Origin: an uncultured Caldilineaceae bacterium
GTDB taxonomy: Bacteria; Chloroflexota; Anaerolineae; Caldilineales; Caldilineaceae
Assembly: GCA_958295915.1 (NCBI GenBank)
Contig: OY282381.1
Span: 80,722 to 144,721, forward strand
Length of the DNA: 64,000 nt
Direction of reading: 5' to 3'
Notes under the pieces: model-generated
Databases searched by the model: none
What the model saw: the letters and a program-made list of their open reading frames with translations, nothing else
Told to the model about the DNA's origin: nothing
Shown: in pieces, positions 26,797 through 35,591 of the stretch
How the letters are laid out: each line of letters begins with the position of its first letter
Position numbering within the stretch: the first letter of the stretch is position 1
Program-made: the position numbers and the translations under genes

Positions 26797-28577
26797 ACAC
26801 GTCCCCAAAGCCGAAACACCGCCGCTTTCCGGCGCGCGGGCAATTTCTCATCATCGGGATCGTCGTCTTCCTCCTCCTCTGCGCCTGCGCCACCACAACG
26901 GCGCGCGTAGGACAGTGGCTTGTCAACTCTCTCGTTGGCGACGGGCTGCCAGCAGCCCATGATGACGAGACCGCCTTCTTTACCTGGGCAGCCAACAGCT
27001 CTGAACTGACCGTGGCCGTCTCACCAGTAATGGCTGAAACCCTGCTGGCTCAAGCGCAAGCCTTCAACAGCCGTGGCCTCACGACGGCCGACGGCGAGCG
27101 CATGCGTGTGGAACTGGTGACAATGCCGCCCCAGGAGATGGTAGCGCGCGCGCTCCAGCAGCCAAATTTTCAGGCCCTGGCGCCGGACAGTTCTCTATGG
27201 CTAGGACGCATCGACCAACGCTGGGCCGAGCTGTTTCCGGCGGCGGAGGGCAGCCTGGCCGCCAGGCGGGTCGGCGAATCCACCCGCTATGCGGTCAGCC
27301 CTATCGTCATCGCCGCTTGGGAGGACGCAGCTCGACAGTTAGGCTGGCCAGAGCAGCCCATCGGCTGGCAGGAGATTCAAGCCAGAGCCACAGCCGACGC
27401 AAATTTCAAGTGGAACCATCCCAGCACTGAAAACGCAGTGGGAATGCTGGCGACTTTGGCCGAATTCTACGCCGGCGCCGGCATCACTCGCGGCCTGACC
27501 GAAGAGATCGCCACCCGTCAGGCCGTGCTGGAGTACGTGCGAGATGTGGAAGCGACGGTTCGCTTCTATGGCGAGGGCGACCAGGCGATCGTTCAGCGGC
27601 TGGCAGATGAAGGCCGCAACTTCCTCGACGTCTTCGTGACACAGGAACAGACGGTCATCGCCTGGAATCAGAACCAGGATAGCGGACAAACCCTGCCAGC
27701 AGAGCGGCTGGTGGCTATCTATCCAAAGGAAGGAACTCTCTGGGCAGATCACCCCCTGGCTTTGCTGGAACTGGATGGGCGCGCCGGCCCGGCTCTAACC
27801 GCTAATCAGCGGCGCGCCTATCGGGCGTTCACAGAGTTTCTCCTGGATGACGAAAGCCAATTGGCTCTGCTGCAAGCCGGCTACCGACCGGCCGACCTGA
27901 CAATCGATCTCAATGCCGCGCACAGCCCATTTGCCAACAGCGAAGCAGTAGACGCCCATCAACCTCAGACCGTCTTACAGATCCCATCGACGCCAGTGGT
28001 GGACGTGGTGTTGAACGTATGGCGCTACACAAAACGACCCACCAATGTCTACTTGGTGGTGGATACCAGCGAATCGATGGAAGGGGACAAACTGAGACGC
28101 ACAAAAGCCGCCCTGCAATCCTTCATCGCCCAGATTCAGGGGGATCGGGACAGAATCGGTCTGGTGGAGTTCGGCTCCGGCGTGAAACATTTCGACTCCC
28201 TGCAATTCATGGATAACGACGGACGCAGTCAACTGTTGCAAGTGATCGAGCGCATGCAAGCCAACGGCTATACCACCCTGGTGGATGCCGTTCGGACCGC
28301 ATACCTGGACTTGCAGAGCATTGCCGACGCCGATGCCATCAACGCCATTGTGGTGATGACCGACGGCCAGGAAAACGATAGCCACTACAAACCGCGGGAT
28401 TTGCAGCTCGCTGTGCGCGACGCGCAAGTGCCGGTCGTGATCTTCACAATCGCCTTCGGCCGCGACGCGGACAGATCGCTGTTGGAGGAAATCGCCCGTA
28501 TCGGCGGCGGCCAGTTCCGTCGAGCCGATGAGACGGATATCGAAGAACTGTACCGCATTATTTCGACATATTTTTGA
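26793..28577 (+). CDS. Solute-binding-like protein fused to a von Willebrand factor A domain
   Basis: The 594-residue protein repeats the solute-binding architecture of its upstream neighbour (residues about 60-380, with FTEFLLDDESQLALLQAGYRP) and adds a C-terminal VWA domain at about 418-594. The MIDAS motif D424-T-S-E-S428 is intact, followed by YTTLVDAV and VVMTDGQEND for the remaining metal ligands. The N-terminus has a hydrophobic segment ending in LLLCACA, which could be a membrane anchor or lipobox. VWA domains of this kind bind protein ligands through a divalent metal. The ATGA overlap with the preceding gene points to a joint complex outside the membrane. Confidence 0.85.
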   Translation: MNTSPKPKHRRFPARGQFLIIGIVVFLLLCACATTTARVGQWLVNSLVGDGLPAAHDDETAFFTWAANSSELTVAVSPVMAETLLAQAQAFNSRGLTTADGERMRVELVTMPPQEMVARALQQPNFQALAPDSSLWLGRIDQRWAELFPAAEGSLAARRVGESTRYAVSPIVIAAWEDAARQLGWPEQPIGWQEIQARATADANFKWNHPSTENAVGMLATLAEFYAGAGITRGLTEEIATRQAVLEYVRDVEATVRFYGEGDQAIVQRLADEGRNFLDVFVTQEQTVIAWNQNQDSGQTLPAERLVAIYPKEGTLWADHPLALLELDGRAGPALTANQRRAYRAFTEFLLDDESQLALLQAGYRPADLTIDLNAAHSPFANSEAVDAHQPQTVLQIPSTPVVDVVLNVWRYTKRPTNVYLVVDTSESMEGDKLRRTKAALQSFIAQIQGDRDRIGLVEFGSGVKHFDSLQFMDNDGRSQLLQVIERMQANGYTTLVDAVRTAYLDLQSIADADAINAIVVMTDGQENDSHYKPRDLQLAVRDAQVPVVIFTIAFGRDADRSLLEEIARIGGGQFRRADETDIEELYRIISTYF

Positions 28578-28653
28578 CTATGATTCGTGTGATTATCCAG
28601 GATTGACCATGATTTTATCCTGTCCATCATATAAATCAGGAGAATCACAGTCG
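28576..28653 (+). repeat. Dispersed ~75-bp repeat (family D)
   Basis: The entire gap between the VWA gene and the next gene is a copy of the element at 975-1052, here in opposite orientation. It includes ATTTTATCCTGTCCATC and ATCAGGAGAATCACAG; the AGGAGA within it lies at a workable distance to act as the ribosome binding site of the gene starting at 28654. Confidence 0.75.
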
Positions 28654-29475
28654 ATGAGCACACGCACCGATCTGCAAAAAGAAGCGCAATCTCTTCTGAG
28701 ACAATACGCGTTCTTCCGCTGGGAAAACGCGGTGGTGATCGCCGTCGCCCTGCTTCTGACAGTGCTGTCTTACCGCTTCCCGCTCGGCTTGCCTTTCTGG
28801 GGCTGGATGCTTTTAGGTCTGGTGGGCGTCGCTGTGATAGTCTACAGCAGCCTCACCGATTCGGAAGCCAACGCTCGCCTTCTGTTAGAGCTAATGCAGG
28901 AGGAGTTCAATCCCCGGGCGTTCCAGGATCGGGCCCTGCGCCAGGATGTGGAACGGACGCTGGAATATCAGCGGCGGATCGAGGCGCAGGTGCAAAAACA
29001 GCAACCTGGGATCATGCGGGATCGACTGGAGGAGACAGCCGGTCAGTTAAGTGATTGGGTGGGTACTATCTTCGCTCTGGCCAAACGGCTGGACGCTTAC
29101 AAGGCAGACAACCTCCTGCGCCAAGAGATGCAGACAGTACCCGACGCAATCAAGAGTCTGGAAGCGCGCTTGGAATCGGAAACCGGCTCTGCTACCCGCG
29201 AGCAGATGCAGAAGGTGCTCGATGCCAAACGCAGTCATCTCCAATCGCTGCAAGCCCTGCACGCGCGCATGCGTCAGGCCCAGCTCTCGATGGAACAGAG
29301 CATGACGGCGCTGGCGACAGTGTACTCACAGCTTCAACTCATCAGCGCACAGGACATCAACAGCGGCCGGGCCGAGCGCTTGCGCGCCGACATTCAGGAG
29401 CAGGTCAAACGCTTGAACGATCTGGTAACCAGTATCAATGTGGTATATGACTACAGTACAGAAGGGCTGGGATAA
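28654..29475 (+). CDS. Membrane protein with long cytoplasmic coiled coil
   Basis: A 273-residue protein with two closely spaced membrane helices at about 24-64 (VVIAVALLLTVLSYRF and WGWMLLGLVGVAVIVYSSL) and then about 200 residues of charged helix with coiled-coil character (QSLQALHARMRQAQLSMEQS). The ORF extends upstream, but ATG 28654 is preceded by AGGAGA from the repeat element and gives a sensible N-terminus. It follows the VWA gene in the same direction. No family is recognised; by context it may be a structural part of the PspA/VWA envelope module. Confidence 0.7.
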   Translation: MSTRTDLQKEAQSLLRQYAFFRWENAVVIAVALLLTVLSYRFPLGLPFWGWMLLGLVGVAVIVYSSLTDSEANARLLLELMQEEFNPRAFQDRALRQDVERTLEYQRRIEAQVQKQQPGIMRDRLEETAGQLSDWVGTIFALAKRLDAYKADNLLRQEMQTVPDAIKSLEARLESETGSATREQMQKVLDAKRSHLQSLQALHARMRQAQLSMEQSMTALATVYSQLQLISAQDINSGRAERLRADIQEQVKRLNDLVTSINVVYDYSTEGLG

Positions 29476-29479
29476 GGCA

Positions 29480-29570
29480 ACTGCAGTGATCAGTAATCAG
29501 CGGCCAATGGCCAGTACAACCCCAGTGAATAGTGATAAGTGGCCAATGGTCAGTAACTGCAGTTTCTGGT
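29480..29570 (+). repeat. Heptamer repeat array overlapping a gene start
   Basis: Seven-base units such as CAGTGAT, CAGTAAT, CAATGGC, CAATGGT and CAGTAAC fill the gap and run into the lipoprotein gene. Both candidate start codons (29507 and 29546) are the ATG inside CAATGGY heptamers. Confidence 0.75.
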
Positions 29571-30700
29571 CACTCGCCACCGCTCTGATCATCTTCGCAG
29601 TTCTGCTCTCCGCCTGCGGCGGCAATCGTGGGAGGGCCACTTTCGGCGACGAGGCGATCGTGTATGTCGCCATGCCGCTGAGCGGGTTCCAGGCCAATGG
29701 CGGGCAGACGGTACTGGGCGGGGTACGGCTGGCCGCAGAGGAGATCAACCGCAGCGGTGGTCTCCTGGGGTACCGTCTGGGAGTACGTCCCCTGGATGAT
29801 GAATCGGATAGCGCTGTGGCTGTCGCCAATGTGGAGGAGGTGCGGCAAGCCCTCGACAGAGGAGAGCGGGTCGTCGGCATTATCGGTCATCTGAACAGTG
29901 GCCAGACCTCGGCCACGCTCCCGCTGTATGAGAAGATGGGGGTCGTGCTCATCACCCCAACCGCTTCAGAGCAATCCCTTACGCACCGAGGGTACACAAA
30001 GTTCTTCCGCGTCAATGCCAACGACGGCGTGCAGGCAGCCGTAGATGCCCTCTTCCTGGTTGAGCGGATGAACGCGCAGCGTGTGGCCGTCGTCCATAAT
30101 GACACCGACTACGGCAGAGGCTTAGCCGCGTCGCTGGTTGAAAACCTGCAGAAACTCGGCGCTTCCACAGCGATCCAGCTGGAGGTAGCAGAGGGGCAGA
30201 GCGACTACGCGGACCTGCTGCCGCAGATACAAAACAGCGCCGCTGATGCGCTCTTCTACGCCGGCTACGAAATCGAAGCCCCCTATTTGCGGGCCAGCCT
30301 TGTGGAGGCGGGGATCGATCTGCCGATGCTGGCCAGCGACGGCGCCTTCCTGGCCGCTACTATCGACGAAGCGGCCGGCGCCGCCGAAGGGATGTACGTG
30401 AGCGCATTTGCGCCCAGCCCGCAGAACGCCGCGGATACGCGCTGGATCGAAGCCTACCAGGCGGTCGAATATCGGGATCCAGACACCTATTCAATCAATG
30501 GATATGTGGCGATGCAAGTGCTGGCGGAAGGGGCGCGCAAGGCAAATTCATTCCAAGGGGATGATATCGCCCATGCCATGCGCAAGAATGAGATCGAAAC
30601 ACTCCTCGGCGCCCTGCGTTTCAGCGCCAACGGCGATCTGATCGATCCGCAGATCTGGATATACCGGGTAGAAGAGAATGAATTTCAGCAGGTGCAGTAA
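29546..30700 (+). CDS. LivJ-type (branched-chain amino acid) ABC substrate-binding lipoprotein
   Basis: A 384-residue periplasmic-binding protein, type 1, of the Leu/Ile/Val-binding family. The signal peptide ends in a lipobox (VLLSAC) and the mature protein starts with IVYVAMPLSGFQANGGQTVLGGVRL. VGIIGHLNSGQTSATLPLYEKMGVVLITPTAS and RVAVVHNDTDYGRGLA are family hallmarks. Start choice is between 29507 and 29546; the latter gives a 24-residue signal peptide. Neither has a good ribosome binding site because a heptamer repeat covers the region. No LivHMGF transport genes are adjacent, so it may serve as a sensor in the VWA/solute-binding cluster. Confidence 0.85.
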   Translation: MVSNCSFWSLATALIIFAVLLSACGGNRGRATFGDEAIVYVAMPLSGFQANGGQTVLGGVRLAAEEINRSGGLLGYRLGVRPLDDESDSAVAVANVEEVRQALDRGERVVGIIGHLNSGQTSATLPLYEKMGVVLITPTASEQSLTHRGYTKFFRVNANDGVQAAVDALFLVERMNAQRVAVVHNDTDYGRGLAASLVENLQKLGASTAIQLEVAEGQSDYADLLPQIQNSAADALFYAGYEIEAPYLRASLVEAGIDLPMLASDGAFLAATIDEAAGAAEGMYVSAFAPSPQNAADTRWIEAYQAVEYRDPDTYSINGYVAMQVLAEGARKANSFQGDDIAHAMRKNEIETLLGALRFSANGDLIDPQIWIYRVEENEFQQVQ

Positions 30701-30858
30701 GACGGAAGAGGCGCTTGCCGCCACTGCGCATCGAACCTCCCCCCTTGGTGGGCAGAATCGCGACCGTCAGGATTCCGGTGCACCCGTCCCCCGGCAGAAA
30801 CCTTGTTTTCATTCGCTTACGGGTTGACCCGAGTCGAGTTCATACTGTGAATGTCATC

Positions 30859-31878
30859 TCAAACCGATCCGCTTCCGGCCCTGAGCAGGTAGATCCCAAT
30901 CGTATAACCGAAATAGATCACCAGCATCAGCGCCCCGTTCCAGCGGTTCATGACGTGGTCAGCATCGTTTGACCGTCGTCCGACCAGGAGGAGGACGAGA
31001 GGCAGCATTGTCACGGTCAGCATGACCGGAAAATCGACGCCCCGCATATACAGAGGCGCGGGCAACGGTCGTACCGCAGCCGTAATGCCAATGACAGCCA
31101 TCACATTGAAAAGATTGCTGCCGACGAGATTCCCCAAGGCAATCTCCCCTTCACGTCGCAAAATCGCCACAACAGATGCCGCAAGTTCCGGCAAGCTTGT
31201 GCCCAGAGCCACCAGACTCAGGCCAATCACAAGTTCGCTGACGCCAAAGGCGAGAGCGATAACCGTGGCTGAGTCCACCAGCCATTTGGACCCAATCCCA
31301 AGAATCGTAATGCCGAGTACCACCAGCCCCAGCTCCCGCAACAGGACCGAATTGAACGGGTTCGCTGACATCCCCTCGACATATTCCAGGGCTTCGCTTT
31401 GTTTTTCCTCCGCCAGTGAGCGGTCGGCAGTGTAACTCCAGAAAATAAATGCGATCAACCCCAGAAAGAGAATGAATCCCTCCAACCGACCCACTTGCCC
31501 ATCCCAGGCCATCCAAATAAACAGCAGCGAAACCGCCACCATCAGAGGATATTCCCGCAGAAGCAGTTGCCGATCAACACTGAGAGGGCGCAGCGCCGCC
31601 ACAACCCCAAGGATCAGAGCCAGATTGGCGATGTTGCTACCGACGACATTGCCGATCGCCAAATCGGCCGTGCTCCCACCCTGCAGATTGGCCAGCAGAC
31701 TAACGAATAATTCCGGCAGACTGGTGCCAAATGCCACAACGGTCAAGCCGACGACCACCAGCGGCACATGTAAGCGCACAGCCAGGCGGCTGGCTCCACG
31801 CACAAGAAAGTCAGCTCCGCCGGTCAGAAAGACGAAGCCGAGCAGGAAAAGAAGGATATGGGGAAGTAGTTCGTTCAT
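30859..31878 (-). CDS. Calcium/sodium antiporter (CaCA family, YrbG-like)
   Basis: A 339-residue membrane protein with about ten hydrophobic helices and the two inverted alpha-repeats of K+-independent Ca2+/cation exchangers. Repeat 1 has GTSLPELFVSLLANLQGG with VGSNIANLALILG, and repeat 2 has ALGTSLPELAASVVAILR with LGNLVGSNLFNVMAVIG. The conserved Glu in each SLPE is the ion ligand. Its ATG overlaps the stop of miaB as ATGA (31875-31878), so the two are cotranscribed on the minus strand. The 158-base gap to the convergent lipoprotein gene shows no clear terminator. Confidence 0.94.
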   Translation of the reverse strand: MNELLPHILLFLLGFVFLTGGADFLVRGASRLAVRLHVPLVVVGLTVVAFGTSLPELFVSLLANLQGGSTADLAIGNVVGSNIANLALILGVVAALRPLSVDRQLLLREYPLMVAVSLLFIWMAWDGQVGRLEGFILFLGLIAFIFWSYTADRSLAEEKQSEALEYVEGMSANPFNSVLLRELGLVVLGITILGIGSKWLVDSATVIALAFGVSELVIGLSLVALGTSLPELAASVVAILRREGEIALGNLVGSNLFNVMAVIGITAAVRPLPAPLYMRGVDFPVMLTVTMLPLVLLLVGRRSNDADHVMNRWNGALMLVIYFGYTIGIYLLRAGSGSV

Positions 31879-33386
31879 GTATCAGTGGTCAGTGAAACCC
31901 CAGTGATCAGTGGAAAGTTTCCCGTGGCCACTAGCCACTGGTCACTGCAGTCAGGCGATATATCTCGCACAAATCGGCCCTGCATACTCCACGGGCCGGC
32001 CCAGGTGATCTGCGCTTCGATAAGCCGCCCGCTATGATTCACTGACGACTGCGCCATAGTATCATATTCAACCGCATCGACGAACACAAGTTTGTTCTGC
32101 CGAGTGCGGCCCCGCCACTTGCCTTTGTGTTGCCCTTCGATGAGCAGTTCGACGGTTTCGCCCAGCAGAAGAGCATTGATTTCTCCGCAAACCCGCTCCT
32201 GCAACTGTTCCAGCGCTTTATGACGGCGGATCTTTTCGACTTCAGGTACATCATCCAGCATCCGCCGTTCGCTGACAGTGCCAGGCCGGGGACTGTAGCG
32301 GGCCAGATGAGCTTTATCCAGACACAGATCAGACAGTAGTTGGTAGGTGTCGTCAAACTGAGCCGCGCTTTCGCCGCAGAAGCCGACGATAATGTCAGTA
32401 TTGATGGCCACGTCAGGAATCACCTCGCGAATATGGGCCACCAAGCCTCGGTAGTCGGCCTGCGTATACCCACGCTTCATCCGCTGCAATAGTTCATCGT
32501 TGCCTGCCTGCGCCGGCACTTCGATATGCTCGCACACCTTGGGCAGATCTCGCACAGCTTCGAGGATACGATCCGACATGTAGTTGGGATGGCTGGTCAG
32601 AAAACGAATGCGCCACAGCCCGTCTATCTCGTGGACGGCGCGCAGCAGGTCGGCAAGATCAGGAGGACCCGCCCCTATCAATTCAGGGACGCCCGCGCCA
32701 TTGCGCCAATCATGCCCGTACCGGTCTACAATTTGCCCCAGCAGTGTCACTTCGCGGACACCCTGGGCGACGAGGCCACGCACTTCGTGTACAATTTCGT
32801 CCACAGGGCGGCTGCGCTCGATGCCCCGGCGAAAGGGAATGATACAAAAGGCGCAGGCATGGCTACAGCCGTAGACCACCGGCACATGCGCTGTCACCGA
32901 TGCGTCCCCGCTCTGGCGCAGGTGTCGGATCGATTGGCCCATGTTGATGGCGCGGTCGTCGTCCTGCTTTGCATAGCGGCGGGCTAGTTGCTCCTGCTCA
33001 ATGCGGGAGGCCTCGGCGGCGATCTCCTCCCTCTGCAGGTAGTTCGTAAGCGGCGCGGCCTCGCTAGGTGGCATGAATACATCTACATGAGGAAAACGCG
33101 CGCGAAGCTGTGGGCTGGGCTTGACGCCCACCATGCAGCCCATCAGCGCCAGCGTGCGGTTCGATCTGCCACGCTTCCACGGCTTGAGGCTGCCGACCCT
33201 GCCGATGCCTTTGTTTTCCGCGCTCTGACGCACAACGCAGGTATTCAGCACGACGACATCCGCGTCATCCACGTCATCGGTCGGGTGGTAGCCGATCTTC
33301 TCCAGCGATGCGGCCACATGATTGGAATCGGCTACATTCATCTGACAGCCAATGGTCCAGATGTGATATCTGCCCCTGTTCTGCAT
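31875..33386 (-). CDS. miaB: tRNA-2-methylthio-N6-isopentenyladenosine-37 synthase (MiaB-type methylthiotransferase)
   Basis: A 503-residue radical SAM methylthiotransferase that would thiomethylate isopentenylated A37 of tRNA. The N-terminal UPF0004 domain has C14 (TIGCQMNVAD), C50 (NTCVVR) and C84 for the auxiliary cluster. The radical SAM cluster is C174, C178 and C181 (GCSHACAFC), and a C-terminal TRAM domain (ALLLGETVELLIEGQHKGKW) binds tRNA. The final 24 or so residues (about CSDQWLVATGNFPLITGV and on) are translated from a heptamer repeat array and are not part of the family. The 3' end overlaps the antiporter start by four bases. Confidence 0.9.
   Translation of the reverse strand: MQNRGRYHIWTIGCQMNVADSNHVAASLEKIGYHPTDDVDDADVVVLNTCVVRQSAENKGIGRVGSLKPWKRGRSNRTLALMGCMVGVKPSPQLRARFPHVDVFMPPSEAAPLTNYLQREEIAAEASRIEQEQLARRYAKQDDDRAINMGQSIRHLRQSGDASVTAHVPVVYGCSHACAFCIIPFRRGIERSRPVDEIVHEVRGLVAQGVREVTLLGQIVDRYGHDWRNGAGVPELIGAGPPDLADLLRAVHEIDGLWRIRFLTSHPNYMSDRILEAVRDLPKVCEHIEVPAQAGNDELLQRMKRGYTQADYRGLVAHIREVIPDVAINTDIIVGFCGESAAQFDDTYQLLSDLCLDKAHLARYSPRPGTVSERRMLDDVPEVEKIRRHKALEQLQERVCGEINALLLGETVELLIEGQHKGKWRGRTRQNKLVFVDAVEYDTMAQSSVNHSGRLIEAQITWAGPWSMQGRFVRDISPDCSDQWLVATGNFPLITGVSLTTDT
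31880..31955. repeat. Heptamer repeat array inside the miaB 3' end
   Basis: The plus strand reads TATCAGTGGTCAGTGA, CCAGTGATCAGTGG, GGCCACTAGCCACTGG and TCACTGCAGTCAGG, with CAGTGRY spaced by seven bases. The array is read as the C-terminal tail of MiaB. Confidence 0.8.
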
Positions 33387-33755
33387 AGGTTCCTCATTTA
33401 GAAGTACGAATTGAGAATTAAGAGCTGTCCAATTCGAGAATAGGACGGTTGTGTCAACAACTTAAAGCGGTTCGGCAACTGCAGTAGCTAGGTAGCGGCA
33501 TAGATCAGTTGCCAGTAACGGCACTGGCAACTGGCAACTAGCCACTGAAAACTGCAGTTGTGGTTGCCCAGTGCCCACTGATCACTGCAGTTCTCTCTCC
33601 TCACCCCGGCTCTCTCACCTCTGGTTTGTAGAATTGTTTTGTATAATTGTAACGAGAATAGGACGGTTGTGTCAAAAATTTGAAGCGGTTCGGCAACTGC
33701 AGTAGCTAGGTAGCGGCATAGATCAGTGGCCAGTGCCGTTACTGGCCACTGGCAA
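33387..33755. repeat. Duplicated heptamer-repeat block (two copies, 218 bp apart)
   Basis: Bases 33435-33560 and 33653-33778 are near-identical. Each starts CGAGAATAGGACGGTTGTGT, continues TTCGGCAACTGCAGTAGCTA and GGTAGCGGCATAGATCAGT, then runs of ACTGGCAACTGGCAACTAGC heptamers, and ends at ACTGCAGTT. The second copy reaches into the 3' end of the downstream minus-strand gene. Between the copies is an A/T-rich stretch (GTAGAATTGTTTTGTATAAT). No gene is present. Confidence 0.85.
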
Positions 33756-35453
33756 CTAGCCACTGAAAACTGCAGTTAGTGAACCCAACAATGATTCCTT
33801 GAGCGCCCACAACCGCTCACTTACGGAAACATGGTACACATGCGGATTGATCAGCCGACGCACCCCCGCATCGATCCGCTTCACGTCAGCCCGCCGTACT
33901 GCTCGAATCTCCTCAATGCCGGGTCTGTCGTAAACCAGACGCCCATCCACGAACACATCCACCAGAAGTGGTTCGATGTGGGAGACCTGCTCGGCGGCAA
34001 GCGCCCTCTGCTTTGCGCGTTCAATCGGATGACGCAGAGTCAGGGCCGCTGGAGCGGGGCAGGCGTCCCTACCATGACACACAGACCTTTGTAAATGCTT
34101 TGTTAGGTTTTCATCCTCCAGCGTAAGAAAATCAGCGGTAGCCCGACCCCGCTCGTCGTACAACCGCCAGACCCGCTTATTGCCTGGAATGGGCGTTTTG
34201 ATCGGATTCTCTGACACCTTGATCACCGGTTGCCAATCGAACAGCGCGTCAGCAACAGCGCCCGACTGCTGGTTCGGGCTGAAGGCGCCGCAGGGTTTGC
34301 GCATCGCGCGAAGCCCGCCTGAGGGTCCGCCGCCCGAACCGCTGTTGCGCGCCAGAGCGACAAGCTTGTAGACACCCCCCAGAGAACTAGCCCCGGCCGA
34401 GGTGATCAAGCGCGTACCCACGCCATAGACCAGGCGGCGGATGATCCGGTCCGGGTCAACCCCGTAGCGCCCGGCCTCCTGCGCGATCTGTGTCTTAATC
34501 TGCCAAATCATCAGTTCGTCCAGATCGTTCGACAGCACGATTGACACATCAGGAAAGCCAGCCGCGTCCAGCATCCTGGCCGTTTGCGCGCTCAAGTAGG
34601 CCAGATCGCCTGAGTCCAGGCGCACACCCACCGGCGCGTACCCCTTTCTCCGCAACTCTTCAAAGACACGTATCGCATTGGGCACACCGCTCTCCAGGGT
34701 ATCGATCGTATCCACCAGCAGCAGACATTCGTCGGGATAGATCTGCGCATACGCCTGAAACGCATCCAACTCCGTCATACCCTGGGCCAGAAACGCCTGA
34801 ACCAGCGAATGGGCATGGGTACCCTTCGCTGGATAGCCCAGTACATGGGAGATGCCGACGTTGGAGGAGAAATCCGCGCCGCCAATCAGGGCCGCACGCG
34901 TGCCGGCGTTACCGCCTCGATCGTGGGCCCGGCGCATACCGAACTCAAGCACCAGGGCCTCGCCGGCGCTCTCGCGCAGACGGGCAGCCTTGGTGGCGAT
35001 AAGTGTCTGATAGTTCAGAATGTTCAACAGAAGCGTTTCCAGAATCTGGGCCATAACAATGGGACCACGCACGACCGTCAGGGGCACATGGGCGTGGACG
35101 ACCCGCCCTTCAGGAATCGCCTGCAGAGAAATGCCGCGAAAATCCCCGTTTGCCCCCAACCATGCCAGAAAATCGTCGGCAAACAGTCTCTGGCCTGTAC
35201 GGGTCATCATCCCCCGCATCAGATCGAGCTCGGCCGCGCCAAAATGGGCCGCCCCCATCCACTCGATCAGCCAGTCCAGCCCGGCATTTACACAGAAGCC
35301 CGCCTGGTGCGCGCCGTAATCCGGATAGTTGCGGAAGAAGTGATCGTACTGGGCCTGCTTCTCGTGCATCCCCATGCGAAAATACAGCTGCGCCATCGTC
35401 AGTTGGTACTGATCGGTGAACAGAATACCTTCAGCGATGGAACGATGATCCAT
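33756..35453 (-). CDS. pncB: Nicotinate phosphoribosyltransferase
   Basis: A 565-residue NAPRTase that would convert nicotinate and PRPP to nicotinate mononucleotide in NAD salvage. The N-terminus ([20 protein letters not shown]) and the active-site blocks [34 protein letters not shown] and [19 protein letters not shown] are typical. It is longer than usual because of a variable insert at about residues 385-400 and another at about 465-485 ([14 protein letters not shown]); the latter is translated from a family C repeat at about 34045-34080. The last residues (TAVFSG) and the TAG stop come from a heptamer repeat. A long gap of repeats separates it from miaB. Confidence 0.93.
   Translation of the reverse strand: MDHRSIAEGILFTDQYQLTMAQLYFRMGMHEKQAQYDHFFRNYPDYGAHQAGFCVNAGLDWLIEWMGAAHFGAAELDLMRGMMTRTGQRLFADDFLAWLGANGDFRGISLQAIPEGRVVHAHVPLTVVRGPIVMAQILETLLLNILNYQTLIATKAARLRESAGEALVLEFGMRRAHDRGGNAGTRAALIGGADFSSNVGISHVLGYPAKGTHAHSLVQAFLAQGMTELDAFQAYAQIYPDECLLLVDTIDTLESGVPNAIRVFEELRRKGYAPVGVRLDSGDLAYLSAQTARMLDAAGFPDVSIVLSNDLDELMIWQIKTQIAQEAGRYGVDPDRIIRRLVYGVGTRLITSAGASSLGGVYKLVALARNSGSGGGPSGGLRAMRKPCGAFSPNQQSGAVADALFDWQPVIKVSENPIKTPIPGNKRVWRLYDERGRATADFLTLEDENLTKHLQRSVCHGRDACPAPAALTLRHPIERAKQRALAAEQVSHIEPLLVDVFVDGRLVYDRPGIEEIRAVRRADVKRIDAGVRRLINPHVYHVSVSERLWALKESLLGSLTAVFSG
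34043..34080 (-). repeat. Family C repeat fragment inside pncB
   Basis: The minus strand reads CATGGTAGGGACGCCTGCCC, matching the GTAGGG-CCTGCCCC theme seen in intergenic copies near 9262, 35480 and 37520. It is in frame and encodes [10 protein letters not shown] in the nicotinate phosphoribosyltransferase. Confidence 0.5.
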
Positions 35454-35454
35454 G

Positions 35455-35591
35455 ACTGCAGTGGCTAATGGCTAGTGGCGAGGGCAGGCACAAGGCTGCC
35501 CCTACCGATTACACTTCCGATTCCTTGCGTCCCCCTGCGCCTTCGCGCCTTTGCGTTGAGACACAAAGCCCGCCCTTTCTATATACCCTCT
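35455..35591. repeat. Repeat-filled gap upstream of pncB
   Basis: Next to pncB lies a short heptamer array (ACTGCAGTGGCTAATGGCTA), then a family C copy (GGGCAGGCACAAGGCTGCCC at 35484-35503) that can form a hairpin, then a family E fragment (TTGCGTCCCCCTGCGCCTTC, then GCGCCTTTGCG). No gene seen. Confidence 0.6.

Noticed and set aside
33387..33780. Possible CRISPR array
   Set aside because: The repeats are degenerate seven-base units without constant-length repeats and unique spacers, and no cas genes are present.
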